From positions 1,550,001 to 1,614,000 of the forward strand of contig NZ_LN831790.1 of assembly GCF_001013905.1 (NCBI RefSeq): a stretch of DNA of 64,000 nt, written 5' to 3'. Below, in pieces: positions 8,975 through 19,559 of the stretch (positions are counted from its first letter, which is position 1; each line of letters opens with the position of its first letter). The position numbers were made by a program, and so were the translations under genes. Origin of the DNA: Streptomyces leeuwenhoekii (GTDB lineage Bacteria; Actinomycetota; Actinomycetes; Streptomycetales; Streptomycetaceae). The notes below the pieces were generated by a model. It was not told the DNA's origin, did not search any database, and worked only from the letters and a program-made list of their open reading frames with translations.

Positions 8975-9468
8975 TGCCCGGTTTCGAGGTGCTGTACCAG
9001 GCGGCGGCGCTCTGCCTGACCTACCCCGACGAGGAGTTCCGGGCCCGGCTGCCGCTGCTGCGGGAAGCGGCCCCGCAGTTGCGGGAGTTCACCGATCACG
9101 CGGCCATGACGGCGCCGGACGAGCTGGAGGCGCACTATGTGCGGGTCTTCGACCTGAAGAACCGGCACAGCCTGTACCTGAGCTGGTGGCGGGACGGCGA
9201 CACCCGGCGCCGCGGGCTGTCGCTGGTCCGGTTCAAGGAGCTCTACCGCGCCCACGGCCTGGAGTGCACCGGCGAGGAGCTGCCCGACTTCCTGCCCGCG
9301 GTGCTGGAGTTCGCCGCCCGCACCGGCAACATCGACCCGCTCGTCGAGCACCGCGACGCCCTCGACCTGCTGCGCGGCCGCCTCGCCGACTTCGGCACCC
9401 CCTACGCGTGCGTCCTGGACGCCGTCTGCGCCACCCTTCCCCCCGCACCCGCCGGAGCCCGCCCATGA
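8974..9468 (+). CDS. narJ: Nitrate reductase molybdenum cofactor assembly chaperone
   Basis: NarJ (164 residues) is the TorD/NarJ-type chaperone that binds apo-NarG and assists cofactor insertion; it is not part of the final enzyme. The segment FEVLYQAAALCLTYPDEEF at the N-terminus and the helical DLKNRHSLYLSWWRDGDTR region are characteristic. It is shorter than the roughly 236-residue Escherichia coli protein, which is usual for actinobacteria. The ATG overlaps the narH stop by one base with a GGGAGG site upstream, and its own stop overlaps narI by 4 bp. Confidence 0.93.
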   Translation: MPGFEVLYQAAALCLTYPDEEFRARLPLLREAAPQLREFTDHAAMTAPDELEAHYVRVFDLKNRHSLYLSWWRDGDTRRRGLSLVRFKELYRAHGLECTGEELPDFLPAVLEFAARTGNIDPLVEHRDALDLLRGRLADFGTPYACVLDAVCATLPPAPAGARP

Positions 9469-10187
9469 CCGTCTTCCTCTGGGGCGTGCTGCCGTACGCC
9501 GCGTTCGTGCTGCTCGTCGCCGGGCTGGTCTGGCGGCACCGCTACGACCGGTTCGGCTGGACGACCCGGTCCTCCCAGGTGTACGAGTCGAAGCTGCTGA
9601 ACATCGCCTCGCCCGTCTTCCACTACGGCATCCTGTTCGTCCTGGTCGGCCATCTGATCGGCCTGTTCGTGCCGGAGACGTGGACGGACGCGCTGGGCCT
9701 GGGCGAACACGCCTACCACCTGCTGTCGCTCTACAGCGGCACCGCGGCCGGGGCGCTCGCGGTCGCCGGGATCGCGATGCTGATCTACCGGCGCCGCACC
9801 AACGCGCCGGTGTTCCGCGCGACCACCGCCAACGACAAGCTGATGTACCTCGTGCTGTTCGCGTCGATCGTGCTGGGCATGGTCGCCAAGCTGGCCCACA
9901 CCTCCGGCAACGGCTACGACTACCGGCACACCATCGCCCCCTGGTCGCGCAGCCTGTTCACGCTCCGGCCGGACACGGCCCTGATGGAGGGCGTACCGGT
10001 GCTGTACCAGGTGCACGCCGTGGTCGGCATGGTGCTGATCGCGCTGGTGCCGTACACCCGCCTGGTGCACATGTTCAGCGCGCCGGTGCAGTACCTGTTG
10101 CGCCCCTACGTCGTGTACCGCTCGCGCGACCCCAGGCAACTGGGGCCGCGCCCGGACCGGCCGGGGTGGGAGCGGGCCGGGCTGTGA
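9465..10187 (+). CDS. narI: Respiratory nitrate reductase gamma subunit (cytochrome b)
   Basis: NarI (240 residues) is the membrane anchor that oxidises menaquinol and passes electrons through two b hemes. Five hydrophobic helices are seen. Candidate heme ligands are His53 and His63 in the second helix and His184 and His202 in the last, matching the family pattern. The start overlaps narJ in ATGA. The operon ends here, and the next gene is convergent after 61 bp. No nitrate transporter gene lies beside this operon. Confidence 0.95.
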   Translation: MTVFLWGVLPYAAFVLLVAGLVWRHRYDRFGWTTRSSQVYESKLLNIASPVFHYGILFVLVGHLIGLFVPETWTDALGLGEHAYHLLSLYSGTAAGALAVAGIAMLIYRRRTNAPVFRATTANDKLMYLVLFASIVLGMVAKLAHTSGNGYDYRHTIAPWSRSLFTLRPDTALMEGVPVLYQVHAVVGMVLIALVPYTRLVHMFSAPVQYLLRPYVVYRSRDPRQLGPRPDRPGWERAGL

Positions 10188-10248
10188 GCGGGGCCCGCCC
10201 CTCGGACGGACGGCGTGACCGTGCGGACAGCCCCTGGCCCCACTCGGC

Positions 10249-12126
<1,878 letters not shown>

Positions 12127-12163
12127 CGCCGTCCCCTTCCTTCAGGGCAGTTCTCCCGATTCC

Positions 12164-12196
12164 AGCACAAAACGGGAGGGCGCCGTTGTCAACGGC
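12164..12196 (-). promoter_or_regulatory. Probable dnaK promoter with overlapping palindrome
   Basis: On the minus strand TTGACA (12192-12187) and TGTGCT (12169-12164) are separated by exactly 17 bases, a good housekeeping-sigma spacing. The -35 lies inside a perfect 15-base palindrome GCCGTTG-A-CAACGGC (12182-12196), a plausible operator for repression of dnaK. This is seen in the sequence; promoter activity is inference. Confidence 0.55.
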
Positions 12197-12215
12197 AGGG
12201 CAGGGGGGCGCGCAT

Positions 12216-12247
12216 CGCGCAGGCCACCCACGGGGGCGGCCTGCGCG
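12216..12247 (-). terminator. Stem-loop after the OsmC gene
   Basis: CGCGCAGGCC (12216-12225) and GGCCTGCGCG (12238-12247) form a perfect 10-bp stem with a 12-base loop. It lies 22 bp beyond the OsmC stop codon and should insulate the downstream dnaK promoter. Confidence 0.6.
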
Positions 12248-12269
12248 ACGGTGCGGTGCGGGCGAGCGG

Positions 12270-12695
12270 TCAGGCGAGCTTCGCGGACAGCGTGATCGGT
12301 ACGGCCTTCAGGGCCTGGCTGACCGGGCAGTTGGCCTTGGCGTCCTCGGCGGCGGCGACGAAGCCGTCGTTGTCGAGACCGGCCACGGTGCCCTCGACGG
12401 TGAGGTGGATGCCGGTGATGCCCTCACCCGGCTGGAAGGTGACGTCCGCGGAGGTGACGAGCTTGGTGGGCGGGGTGCCGGCGCCGGCCAGGGCGTGCGA
12501 CAGCGCCATCGAGAAGCAGCTCGAGTGGGCGGCGGCGATCAGCTCCTCGGGGCTGGTCTTGCCGTTCGCCTGCTCGGCGCGCGACGGCCACGACACCGGC
12601 TGCTGTCCGATGCCGGAGGAGTCGAAGGTGACGACGCCGTTCCCCTCGAGCAGGTTGCCTTCCCAGACGGTGTGTGCGGAGCGCGTGGTTGCCAC
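12270..12695 (-). CDS. OsmC-family peroxiredoxin-like protein
   Basis: The 141-residue protein is an OsmC/Ohr-superfamily member, thiol peroxidases that reduce organic hydroperoxides in the cytoplasm. The two redox cysteines are Cys60 (HSSCFSMAL) and Cys123 (ANCPVSQAL), at the family spacing. The start is GTG at 12695 with an AAAGGA site upstream. The N-terminal part and the LEGNG-type opening resemble the OsmC branch rather than Ohr, but assignment between them is only moderate. It is flanked by dnaK and a transporter, each apparently separately transcribed, and fits the stress theme. Confidence 0.88.
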   Translation of the reverse strand: MATTRSAHTVWEGNLLEGNGVVTFDSSGIGQQPVSWPSRAEQANGKTSPEELIAAAHSSCFSMALSHALAGAGTPPTKLVTSADVTFQPGEGITGIHLTVEGTVAGLDNDGFVAAAEDAKANCPVSQALKAVPITLSAKLA

Positions 12696-12823
12696 GACGG
12701 TTCCTTTCGAAAGCTGCCTAGTCGTTGTCGGTGGGCCCCGTTTCCGGTGTCCAGGCCCATACGATCACACTCCGGCCCGGCTCACCGGCAAGACCGCCCC
12801 ACGGACGCGACCGGCGGGCCGCC

Positions 12824-12855
12824 GCCCGCCCCGGGGAGCCCCGGGGGGGGCGGGC
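12824..12855 (-). terminator. GC-rich stem-loop abutting the antiporter stop codon
   Basis: GCCCGCCCC (12824-12832) and GGGGCGGGC (12847-12855) form a 9-bp stem directly beyond the antiporter stop at 12857, with a loop that is itself rich in G and C blocks. Confidence 0.55.
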
Positions 12856-12856
12856 C

Positions 12857-14260
12857 TCAGGCGCGCTGCTGACGGCGGGCCGCCATCACCGCGTACACCA
12901 GCACACCCGCGAAGAGGAACAGCACACCCTGGTAGACGGCCGCGTAGCCGGCGCCCGCGACGAGCCACATCGAGAAGGCGGCGGCGACGGCCGCGACCAC
13001 GGCGTCCCGCACCAGCCGCCGCCGGTCGACCAGATCGCGCCGCCCCGAGACGAGGTGGAAGATCTGCGCGGCGGTGGCCAGCAGGTACGGCACGGTGGCG
13101 GTGAAGGTGGTGACGAGGACCAGGACCTCGAAGACCTTCGCCGAGCCGGCCATGTAGTTGTAGACGGTCAGCAGTGAGGCGAGGACGACGGTGACGCCGA
13201 CGCCGACGGTGGGCACGCCGCGCCGCTTGCGCGCGAAGGCGGCCGGGAAGAGCCCGTCCTTGGCGGCGGCGTAGGGGGTCTGGGCGCTCAGCAGGGTCCA
13301 GCCGTTGAGGCAGCCGGTGATCGACACCAGCGCGGCCAGCGCGACGGCCCAGCCGCCCCAGGTACCGCCGAACATGGCGTTCACGGCGTCCGAGAAGGGC
13401 GCGGTGGACTCCACCAGACGGTCGTGGGAGACGGTGCCGAAGACCGAGAGGGTGCCCAGCAGGTACACCAGCGCCGCGCCCGCGGTGCCGATGACGGTGG
13501 CCAGTCCCACGGTGCGCCGCGGGTTCTTGACCTCGCCGGCGCTCACCGCGGCCGACTCCACACCCAGGTAGGAGAAGAGCAGGATCGCCGCCGAGGCGGA
13601 GACGGCGCCGGTCAGGCTGCCGTCGCCGACGTGGAAGGGCCCCAGGTTGTCCGCGTCGAAGAAGAACAGCCCGCCGAAGGCGACCAGCAGCAGCGGCGCG
13701 AACTTCAGCACGGTGGCGACCATCTGGACGGCGCCGACGTAGCGGGTGCCGGCGAAGTTGGCCAGCGCGGGCAGCCACTGCACGACCAGCGCGGCCAGGC
13801 AGGCGGTCCAGCGGTGGTCGTTCACCGGGATCAGTACGTCGAGGTAGCCGACGGCGGCCACGGCCAGGGCCGCGTTCGACACCCAGGAGGTGATCCAGTA
13901 CGCCCAGGCGGCGAGGAAGCCGGCGAAGTCGCCGAAGGCCCCGCGGGCGTAGACGTAGGGGCCTCCGGTGCGGGGGTCGCGCTGGGCGAGCCGGCCGAAG
14001 ACCAGGGCGAGGGCGATGGCTCCCACGGTCAGGACGCCGAAGGCGACCAGGCTGACCGTGCCGAAGGGGGCCACCGAGGCCGGGAGCAGGAAGATGCCGC
14101 CGCCGATGATGTTGCCCATGACCAGGGCGGTGGCGACGGGCAGCCCGAAACGGCGGGCGTGGCGACCGGTGCCGCCGGTGGGGTCCTCGGCCTGTGCGGG
14201 GTCCGCGGGGGTCTCCTGCGGGGCCGGAGCCGACGGGGGGACGGATCCGGTGACGTGCAT
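12857..14260 (-). CDS. APC-family amino acid permease, AdiC-like
   Basis: The 467-residue membrane protein is an amino acid-polyamine-organocation transporter with about 12 helices. The substrate-binding signature GNIIGGGIFLLPASVAPFG in helix 1 and the GGPYVYAR motif in helix 3 resemble the basic amino acid antiporters AdiC and PotE. An arginine/agmatine or related exchange is possible, but the substrate is not proven. The charged N-terminal tail (about 35 residues) is cytoplasmic. I chose the ATG at 14260, whose ribosome site (GAGAGG) is rather distant. No decarboxylase gene lies alongside, unlike classical acid-resistance pairs. Confidence 0.87.
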   Translation of the reverse strand: MHVTGSVPPSAPAPQETPADPAQAEDPTGGTGRHARRFGLPVATALVMGNIIGGGIFLLPASVAPFGTVSLVAFGVLTVGAIALALVFGRLAQRDPRTGGPYVYARGAFGDFAGFLAAWAYWITSWVSNAALAVAAVGYLDVLIPVNDHRWTACLAALVVQWLPALANFAGTRYVGAVQMVATVLKFAPLLLVAFGGLFFFDADNLGPFHVGDGSLTGAVSASAAILLFSYLGVESAAVSAGEVKNPRRTVGLATVIGTAGAALVYLLGTLSVFGTVSHDRLVESTAPFSDAVNAMFGGTWGGWAVALAALVSITGCLNGWTLLSAQTPYAAAKDGLFPAAFARKRRGVPTVGVGVTVVLASLLTVYNYMAGSAKVFEVLVLVTTFTATVPYLLATAAQIFHLVSGRRDLVDRRRLVRDAVVAAVAAAFSMWLVAGAGYAAVYQGVLFLFAGVLVYAVMAARRQQRA

Positions 14261-14343
14261 GGGGTGGTGCGCCTCTCGTCGTGCTGTTGCCCGGGATCGC
14301 CGGACGGCGCCCATGGTCGGACATGCTCCGAGGCCGCGCCAAA

Positions 14344-16482
14344 TCACGCGCTTTTGTCCTGCAATCCCCCGTCCGGTACCGCAAAAGGTGCGCTGTCGCG
14401 GGCTTCGGACGGCGAATCGTCCAGCGGCACCTGCGGGCCGTTCACCTCGCTCAGCCAGCGGCGCAGCACCCGGTGCACCTGCTCGGCGCCGACCAGGTGC
14501 GCGCCCTCGGCGACGGGCGGGGAGAAGACGAGCGGGGAGAGCAGGAAGGCCCGGGACTGGGCGCCCCCGAGCCCGCCGTGGGAGCCGATCTGCTCCTCGA
14601 AGGCGAGGACCTCGCCGTCGGCCGGGTCGTAGAAGGAGTTGACCATGATGTCGGCGGTGTGCGGGAAGGAGTGGGTGCGGCGGACGGCGTCGGCGGCACC
14701 GGGCCCGAACACGGCGAGCGGGCCGGGGTCCTCGTCGAGCCGGTCCAGGGGGATCTCCACGCCGCGGGCACCGAGCACCACCCCGCCGTGCCGCTCGCTG
14801 CGCACCAGCAGGAAGCCGATGCCGGGATGGTTGGCGAGGGTCGGCAGCAGCGCCGGGTGGCGGGCGTCGATCTCCTCCTTGGTCATCCGGTGCCCGACGT
14901 CCGGGAAGGAGACCAGGCCCAGATTGCCGGAGGCGAGCACGATCGGCTCCGAGCGGCGCCCGGCGGACGGCCGCTCCTCGCCGCCCTCCTCCACCGGGCG
15001 GCGCAGGGCGGCGCGCACCGCGTTGCGGGCCTCGGCGCCGCTGCGGGTGCGGCGGGCCCGGCGCGGCACGGGCAGCCCGCACCCGGCCCGCACGAGATCG
15101 CCGAGGGTGAGGCCGTAGCGGGCGCGGAAGGTCTCGCCGGGGCTCTGGCCGTGATCGGACAGGACGACGATCCGGTACGGGCGGGGGGCGTGCTCGGCGA
15201 CCTTCTCGATCAGCGCGAGGGCGCGGTCCAGGCGCTGGAGGACCTGCTCGGCGTCGCGGCCGGACGGCCCGGAGTGGTGCGCCACCTCGTCGTAGGCGAC
15301 CAGATCGGCGTAGACGGCGGTGCGCCCGGCGAGCATGTCCCCCGTCACCGCGGCGACGACGACGTCCCGCTCGACGACGGTGGCGAAGGCGCGGACGAAG
15401 GGGTAGAGGCCGCCGCGCGAGACCCGCGGGCGCTCCTTGCGCAGCCGGGCGCGGGTGGACTGGGCGATCTCCCGGCCGACCTCGGCGGCGAAGGACATCG
15501 CGGTGCGCACCGCGTTGGCCGGGTCGGAGAAGTAGGCGAAGTAGCCGTCCCGGGAGCGGTTCTCGCGGCTGCGGCGGCGGGTGGCGATGGACAGCACGAG
15601 GGCCTGTTCGCCGGCGCCGCCGCTGAAGAGGTTGCCGCGGCTGGCGCCGTCGACGGTGAGCAGCCCGCCGTGCCCGGCGTCCTCGGCGGCGCGGTGCTGG
15701 AGCAGGGCGGCGCTGGCCGGGCGGTTGCAGACGATCACCTCGCCGCGGTCCTTCTCGTACCAGCGGAAGGCCGGGACGTCGTGATTGCTCCCGTGCAGGA
15801 TGCCGAGCTGGCTGGCGCCGGTCTGGCTGGACCAGTCGGTGCGCCAGGGGACGATCCGGTGGGTGGCGGGCCGGCCCTCGCCGCCGCCCAGCCAGCGGGC
15901 GACGGTGGGCATCAGACCCTTGCCGACGGCGTCCAGGAGGATGTCGTGGCCGACGCCGTCGAGCTGGACGAAGACGGTGCCGGGGGTGGCGGGGCAGGGC
16001 GGTCCGGCGCGGCGCCGGCGGCGGTCGGCGAGACGGTACAGGCGGCGCCGGTAGGCGTCGTCGTCGCGCACGGCCAGGGCGGCGCCGGTGGCGGAGGCGA
16101 CGGCGGACATCACGGCGGCCACCACCACCGCGGTCTCCGGGGCGACGGCGCCCCGCTCGGACGGGTTGAGGTGCAGCGCGAGGAGCAGCAGGGCGCCGTT
16201 GAGGAAGAAGACCAGCAGTCCGAGGACGAGCGCGGGCACCAGGAGCAGCAGCCGTACGAGCGCCGGCCACACCAGGGCGGACAGCAGGCCGAAGGCGCCG
16301 GCGCCGAAGCCGGCGGTGACCGCGATGGTGGTGGCGCTGTCCCCGTCGGCGGACTGGAGCTGGAAGTCCGGCAGGATGCCGGCGAGCACCAGCATGGTGA
16401 CCGTGGAGACGGCCCACACCGCGACACTGCGCCCGATCTGGCTGGCTGCCTTCCGCCAGCGTCCTCGCCCCACGCTCCGCAC
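14344..16482 (-). CDS. Membrane-anchored alkaline phosphatase superfamily protein with holin-like N-terminus
   Basis: The 712-residue protein has two parts. Residues 1-130 hold about four transmembrane helices resembling the phage holin family IV fold. From about residue 165 there is an alkaline phosphatase/phosphodiesterase superfamily domain with metal-site segments VFVQLDGVGHDILL, VAYDEVAHHSGP, VVLSDHGQSPGETF and NSFYDPADGEV. The predicted role is hydrolysis of a phosphate ester at the membrane; the substrate is unknown. The start is taken as GTG at 16482, although GTG at 16473 is equally possible. It is followed on the same strand by the antiporter after 83 bp. This fusion architecture recurs in Streptomyces genomes. 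Confidence 0.82.
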   Translation of the reverse strand: MRSVGRGRWRKAASQIGRSVAVWAVSTVTMLVLAGILPDFQLQSADGDSATTIAVTAGFGAGAFGLLSALVWPALVRLLLLVPALVLGLLVFFLNGALLLLALHLNPSERGAVAPETAVVVAAVMSAVASATGAALAVRDDDAYRRRLYRLADRRRRRAGPPCPATPGTVFVQLDGVGHDILLDAVGKGLMPTVARWLGGGEGRPATHRIVPWRTDWSSQTGASQLGILHGSNHDVPAFRWYEKDRGEVIVCNRPASAALLQHRAAEDAGHGGLLTVDGASRGNLFSGGAGEQALVLSIATRRRSRENRSRDGYFAYFSDPANAVRTAMSFAAEVGREIAQSTRARLRKERPRVSRGGLYPFVRAFATVVERDVVVAAVTGDMLAGRTAVYADLVAYDEVAHHSGPSGRDAEQVLQRLDRALALIEKVAEHAPRPYRIVVLSDHGQSPGETFRARYGLTLGDLVRAGCGLPVPRRARRTRSGAEARNAVRAALRRPVEEGGEERPSAGRRSEPIVLASGNLGLVSFPDVGHRMTKEEIDARHPALLPTLANHPGIGFLLVRSERHGGVVLGARGVEIPLDRLDEDPGPLAVFGPGAADAVRRTHSFPHTADIMVNSFYDPADGEVLAFEEQIGSHGGLGGAQSRAFLLSPLVFSPPVAEGAHLVGAEQVHRVLRRWLSEVNGPQVPLDDSPSEARDSAPFAVPDGGLQDKSA

Positions 16483-16609
16483 ACCTCACGTCCCGGCCCG
16501 TCGTCGGCGCGGGCCCCTCCCCACCCTGTCACAACGGTCCGAAGCGCCTGATCGTCCCCCGGGCGCGGGGCCCGGCCGGGCGGGTCCCGCTCGCCGGCGC
16601 GGGCGGCGG

Positions 16610-17011
16610 TCAGCGCCCGTCGTAGCCGGCCGTCGGCATCGACAGGCGGCGGTGCACCCGGGCCTTCATCTCGGCGTCGTAGGCGGGCTCGGCCTGCCCG
16701 ACCGTCTCCACGCGCACCCCGCGCCGCGCGCACTCCTCGGTGAACTCCTCGACCGACGACAGCGCGCTCTCCAGCACCCGGCGGCTGGGTGCCACGAACA
16801 GGTCGGCCCCCGGGCGCACGCCCTCCCACAGCGCCTCGTGGTCGGGCCGCAGCCCCCGCACCAGCAGCTCCCTGGTGACGACGTAGCCGTGCTCGGCGGC
16901 CCAGCGGGCGCACATGGCGTGCTGGCCGCGGGAGTCCACCAGGAAGGGGTCGGCGTCCAGTTCCTCCAGCGGCGTCAGGCTCGCGATCGCCGTCACCCGG
17001 AGCGGCCTCAT
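16610..17011 (-). CDS. Small protein resembling the serine recombinase N-terminal fold
   Basis: This 133-residue protein is usually left unnamed. Its order of segments recalls the catalytic domain of serine recombinases: RGQHAMCARWAAEHGYVV like the QxxxCxxYA region, LRPDHEALWEGV, ADLFVAPSRRVLESA like the DRLSRS loop, and VEEFTEECARRGVRVETV. The canonical catalytic serine environment (YxRVSxxxQ) is not preserved: the aligned stretch reads IASLTPLEE. There is no DNA-binding domain. A structural relative without recombinase activity is the most likely reading. The ATG at 17011 precedes a coherent frame, but its ribosome site is weak. It diverges from the hydrolase gene at 17093. Confidence 0.6.
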   Translation of the reverse strand: MRPLRVTAIASLTPLEELDADPFLVDSRGQHAMCARWAAEHGYVVTRELLVRGLRPDHEALWEGVRPGADLFVAPSRRVLESALSSVEEFTEECARRGVRVETVGQAEPAYDAEMKARVHRRLSMPTAGYDGR

Positions 17012-17092
17012 GGGTCCCCCTCACCTCCGTCATCGCCGCCGACCCTACCCCTGGACGTAGGCTTCGGGGAGTCGCGCGAAGGAGGCGAAGAG

Positions 17093-17866
17093 GTGCCGGT
17101 GGAGGTCACCTGGTGGGGTCATGCCACCTGCACGGTGGAGGACTCGCACATACGTGTGCTCACGGATCCCCTGTTCACCCGCCGGCTCGCCCATCTGCGC
17201 CGCCGGCGCGGTGCCCTGCCGCCCCCGGACGCCTGGCGCGCGGACGTGGCACTGGTGTCGCACCTGCACGCCGACCATCTCCACGTGCCCTCGCTGGCGC
17301 GGCTCGCGCCGGGCACGCGCCTGCTCGTGCCCCGGGGCGCGCCACGCGCGGTGCCGGGGCTGCGCCGGCTGCGCCATCTGCGGGTGAGCGAGGTGGCGCC
17401 CGGCGATGTCACGGCCGTCGGGGACCTCGTCGTACGGGCGGTTCCGGCGCGGCACGACGGGCGGCGGCTGCCGTTCGGGCCGCACCGCTCCCCCGCGCTC
17501 GGCTATGTCGTCGAGGGCGAGGCCAGGACGTACTTCGCCGGGGACACCGGTCTGTTCGACGAGATGGAGAAGGAGGTCGGGCCGGTCGACGTGGCGCTGC
17601 TGCCGGTGGGCGGCTGGGGGCCGTTCCTCGGGGAAGGGCATCTGGACGCGGGGCGGGCGGCCGAGGCGCTGGCCCGGCTGGCGCCGGGGAGCGCGGTGCC
17701 GGTGCACTACGGCACGTACTGGCCGATCGGGATGGATGCCGTGCGCCCCCATGAATTCCACGCGCCGGGGGATGACTTCGTGCGCCTGGCGGCGCTGCGG
17801 GTGCCGAGCGTGGCGGTGCACCGGCTCGCGCACGGGGAGAGCGTGCGCCTGGAGGTCGCGCGGTGA
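17093..17866 (+). CDS. Metallo-beta-lactamase-fold hydrolase (UlaG-like)
   Basis: The 257-residue cytoplasmic protein is an MBL-fold metal-dependent hydrolase of the UlaG/NAPE-PLD-like group. The metal motif is HLHADH (57-62), with further ligands in the YFAGDTGLF segment and the C-terminal PVHYGTYWP. The start is GTG at 17093 with GGAGG 8 bp upstream. It overlaps the DedA gene by 4 bp (GTGA), so the two are translated together; a role in lipid or phosphoester metabolism at the membrane can only be suggested from this. The substrate is unknown. Confidence 0.88.
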   Translation: MPVEVTWWGHATCTVEDSHIRVLTDPLFTRRLAHLRRRRGALPPPDAWRADVALVSHLHADHLHVPSLARLAPGTRLLVPRGAPRAVPGLRRLRHLRVSEVAPGDVTAVGDLVVRAVPARHDGRRLPFGPHRSPALGYVVEGEARTYFAGDTGLFDEMEKEVGPVDVALLPVGGWGPFLGEGHLDAGRAAEALARLAPGSAVPVHYGTYWPIGMDAVRPHEFHAPGDDFVRLAALRVPSVAVHRLAHGESVRLEVAR

Positions 17867-18489
17867 CCTGGCTGGCCGCCGCGTCGACGGCCGTCCCGCC
17901 GGAGACCACGCAACAGGCGCTGGGCTACCCGTCGTTGTTCCTGCTGGTGCTCATCGGGGCGCTGGTGCCGGTGGTGCCGACGGGCGCGCTGGTGAGTTCG
18001 GCGGCGGTGGTGGCCTTCCACCAGACGGCGCCGTTCGCGCTGGCGCTGGTGTTCGTGACGGCGTCGCTGGCCGCCTTCCTCGGGGACGTGGCGCTGTACT
18101 GGCTGGGGCGGCGCGGCATGGGCTCGAAGAACGGCTCGCGCTGGCTGGCGGCGATCCGGGCGCGGGCGCCGGAGGACCGGCTGGCGCAGGCGCAGGAGAA
18201 GCTGGCCGGCCACGGGGTCGCGGTGCTGGTGCTGTCCCGGCTGGTGCCGGCGGGCCGGATCCCGGTGATGCTGGCCTGCCTGATGGCGCGGTGGCCGCTG
18301 CGCCGTTTCGTCCGGGGCAATCTGCCGGCCTGTCTGGCCTGGACGGTGACGTACCAGCTCATCGGCATCCTGGGCGGTTCGCTGTTCCCGGAGCCGTGGG
18401 AGGGCGTGGCCGCGGCGGTCGCGCTGACGGTGCTGGTCAGCGCGGCGCCGGGGGTGTGGAGGCGGCTGCGGGGGACGGCCGCTCGGTAG
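17863..18489 (+). CDS. DedA-family membrane protein
   Basis: The 208-residue protein has the DedA/SNARE-associated domain: hydrophobic helices, the GDVALYWLGRRGM segment and the SRLVPAGRIPV motif carrying the conserved arginine. DedA proteins are proton-dependent carriers thought to flip lipid carriers such as undecaprenyl phosphate or phospholipids. The GTG start overlaps the stop of the preceding MBL-fold gene. The gene is convergent with the next MBL-fold hydrolase, with only 2 bp between them. Confidence 0.87.
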   Translation: MTWLAAASTAVPPETTQQALGYPSLFLLVLIGALVPVVPTGALVSSAAVVAFHQTAPFALALVFVTASLAAFLGDVALYWLGRRGMGSKNGSRWLAAIRARAPEDRLAQAQEKLAGHGVAVLVLSRLVPAGRIPVMLACLMARWPLRRFVRGNLPACLAWTVTYQLIGILGGSLFPEPWEGVAAAVALTVLVSAAPGVWRRLRGTAAR

Positions 18490-18491
18490 CG

Positions 18492-19559
18492 CTACTCCAG
18501 CACCCGCGAGCCGCCCACCGGCAGGTCCCACAGGTCCTCCCGGGGCAGGCCCGCCCGCTCCCAGGCGGCGCGGACCCGGATGAGCGGCTCCAGGACCGGC
18601 TCGGCGGACAGCACGAACGTTCCCCAGTGCATGGGGGCCATGCGGCGGGCGCCCACGTCCTGTGCGGCGCGGACCGCCTCCTCCGGGTCGCAGTGGACGT
18701 CGCGCAGCCACCAGCGGGGGTCGTAGGCGCCGATGGGGAGCAGGGCGAGGTCGATGCCGGGGTAGCGGTCACCGATGCGGGAGAACCAGTGGCCGTAGCC
18801 GGTGTCGCCGGCGAAGTACACGCGCTGTCCGGCGGGGGCGGTGAGGACCCAGCCGCCCCACAGGGTGCGGCAGGTGTCGGTGAGGCTGCGCTTGGACCAG
18901 TGGTGGGCGGGGACGAAGTCGAAGCGAACGCCGTGCAGTTCGGCCGCCTCCCACCAGTCCAGCTCGGTGACGCGGGTGAAGCGGCGGCGGTGGAACCAGC
19001 GGCCGAGTCCGGCCGGCACGAACACCGGGGTGTCGCGCGGGAGTCTGCGCAGCGTGGGCGCGTCCAGGTGGTCGTAGTGGTTGTGGCTGATGACGACCGC
19101 GTCGATGTGGGGCAGGGCTTCCCAGGCGACGCCGACGGGGGTGACGCGGGCGGGCGTGCCGATGATGCGCCGGGACCAGACGGGATCGGTGAGCACGGTC
19201 AGCCCTCCGATCCGCACCACCCAACTGGCGTGTCCCGCCCAGGTGACGGCGACGGTGCGGGCGTCGACGCGGGGCAGCGGGCCGGGCTCGAACGGCAGCC
19301 GGGGGATGTCGGCGAGCCCTTCGGGCCCGGGTCTGACGGCGCCCTCGCGGGCGAACCGGGCGAACGCCTTCAGGCCGGGCAGCGGGGCGGTCAGCCGGTC
19401 GTGGAAGGTCCGCGGCCACACCCGCCGCTCGGCCGGCGGGCGGGGCTCGGCGAGCGGCGGGAGGGGGCCCGCCGCGGATGACGTGACCGCCTGAGCGCCG
19501 GTGTCCTCGGGGGGCGCGCTCGTGCTGGTGATCGTGGTCGACTCGGGCTGCTGCGTCAT
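18492..19559 (-). CDS. Metallo-beta-lactamase-fold hydrolase, NAPE-PLD-like
   Basis: The 355-residue protein has a disordered Ser/Thr/Pro-rich N-terminus (about 60 residues) followed by an MBL domain with the metal motif HNHYDHLD, the YFAGDTGYG segment and the C-terminal APMHWGTF. This pattern fits the N-acyl-phosphatidylethanolamine phospholipase D-like / UlaG group. The ATG at 19559 overlaps the upstream aminotransferase-like stop by 4 bp, which supports this start over one five codons earlier. It is a second MBL hydrolase within 1 kb. The operon partner is a degenerate aminotransferase, so a shared pathway is likely but unidentified. Confidence 0.87.
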   Translation of the reverse strand: MTQQPESTTITSTSAPPEDTGAQAVTSSAAGPLPPLAEPRPPAERRVWPRTFHDRLTAPLPGLKAFARFAREGAVRPGPEGLADIPRLPFEPGPLPRVDARTVAVTWAGHASWVVRIGGLTVLTDPVWSRRIIGTPARVTPVGVAWEALPHIDAVVISHNHYDHLDAPTLRRLPRDTPVFVPAGLGRWFHRRRFTRVTELDWWEAAELHGVRFDFVPAHHWSKRSLTDTCRTLWGGWVLTAPAGQRVYFAGDTGYGHWFSRIGDRYPGIDLALLPIGAYDPRWWLRDVHCDPEEAVRAAQDVGARRMAPMHWGTFVLSAEPVLEPLIRVRAAWERAGLPREDLWDLPVGGSRVLE

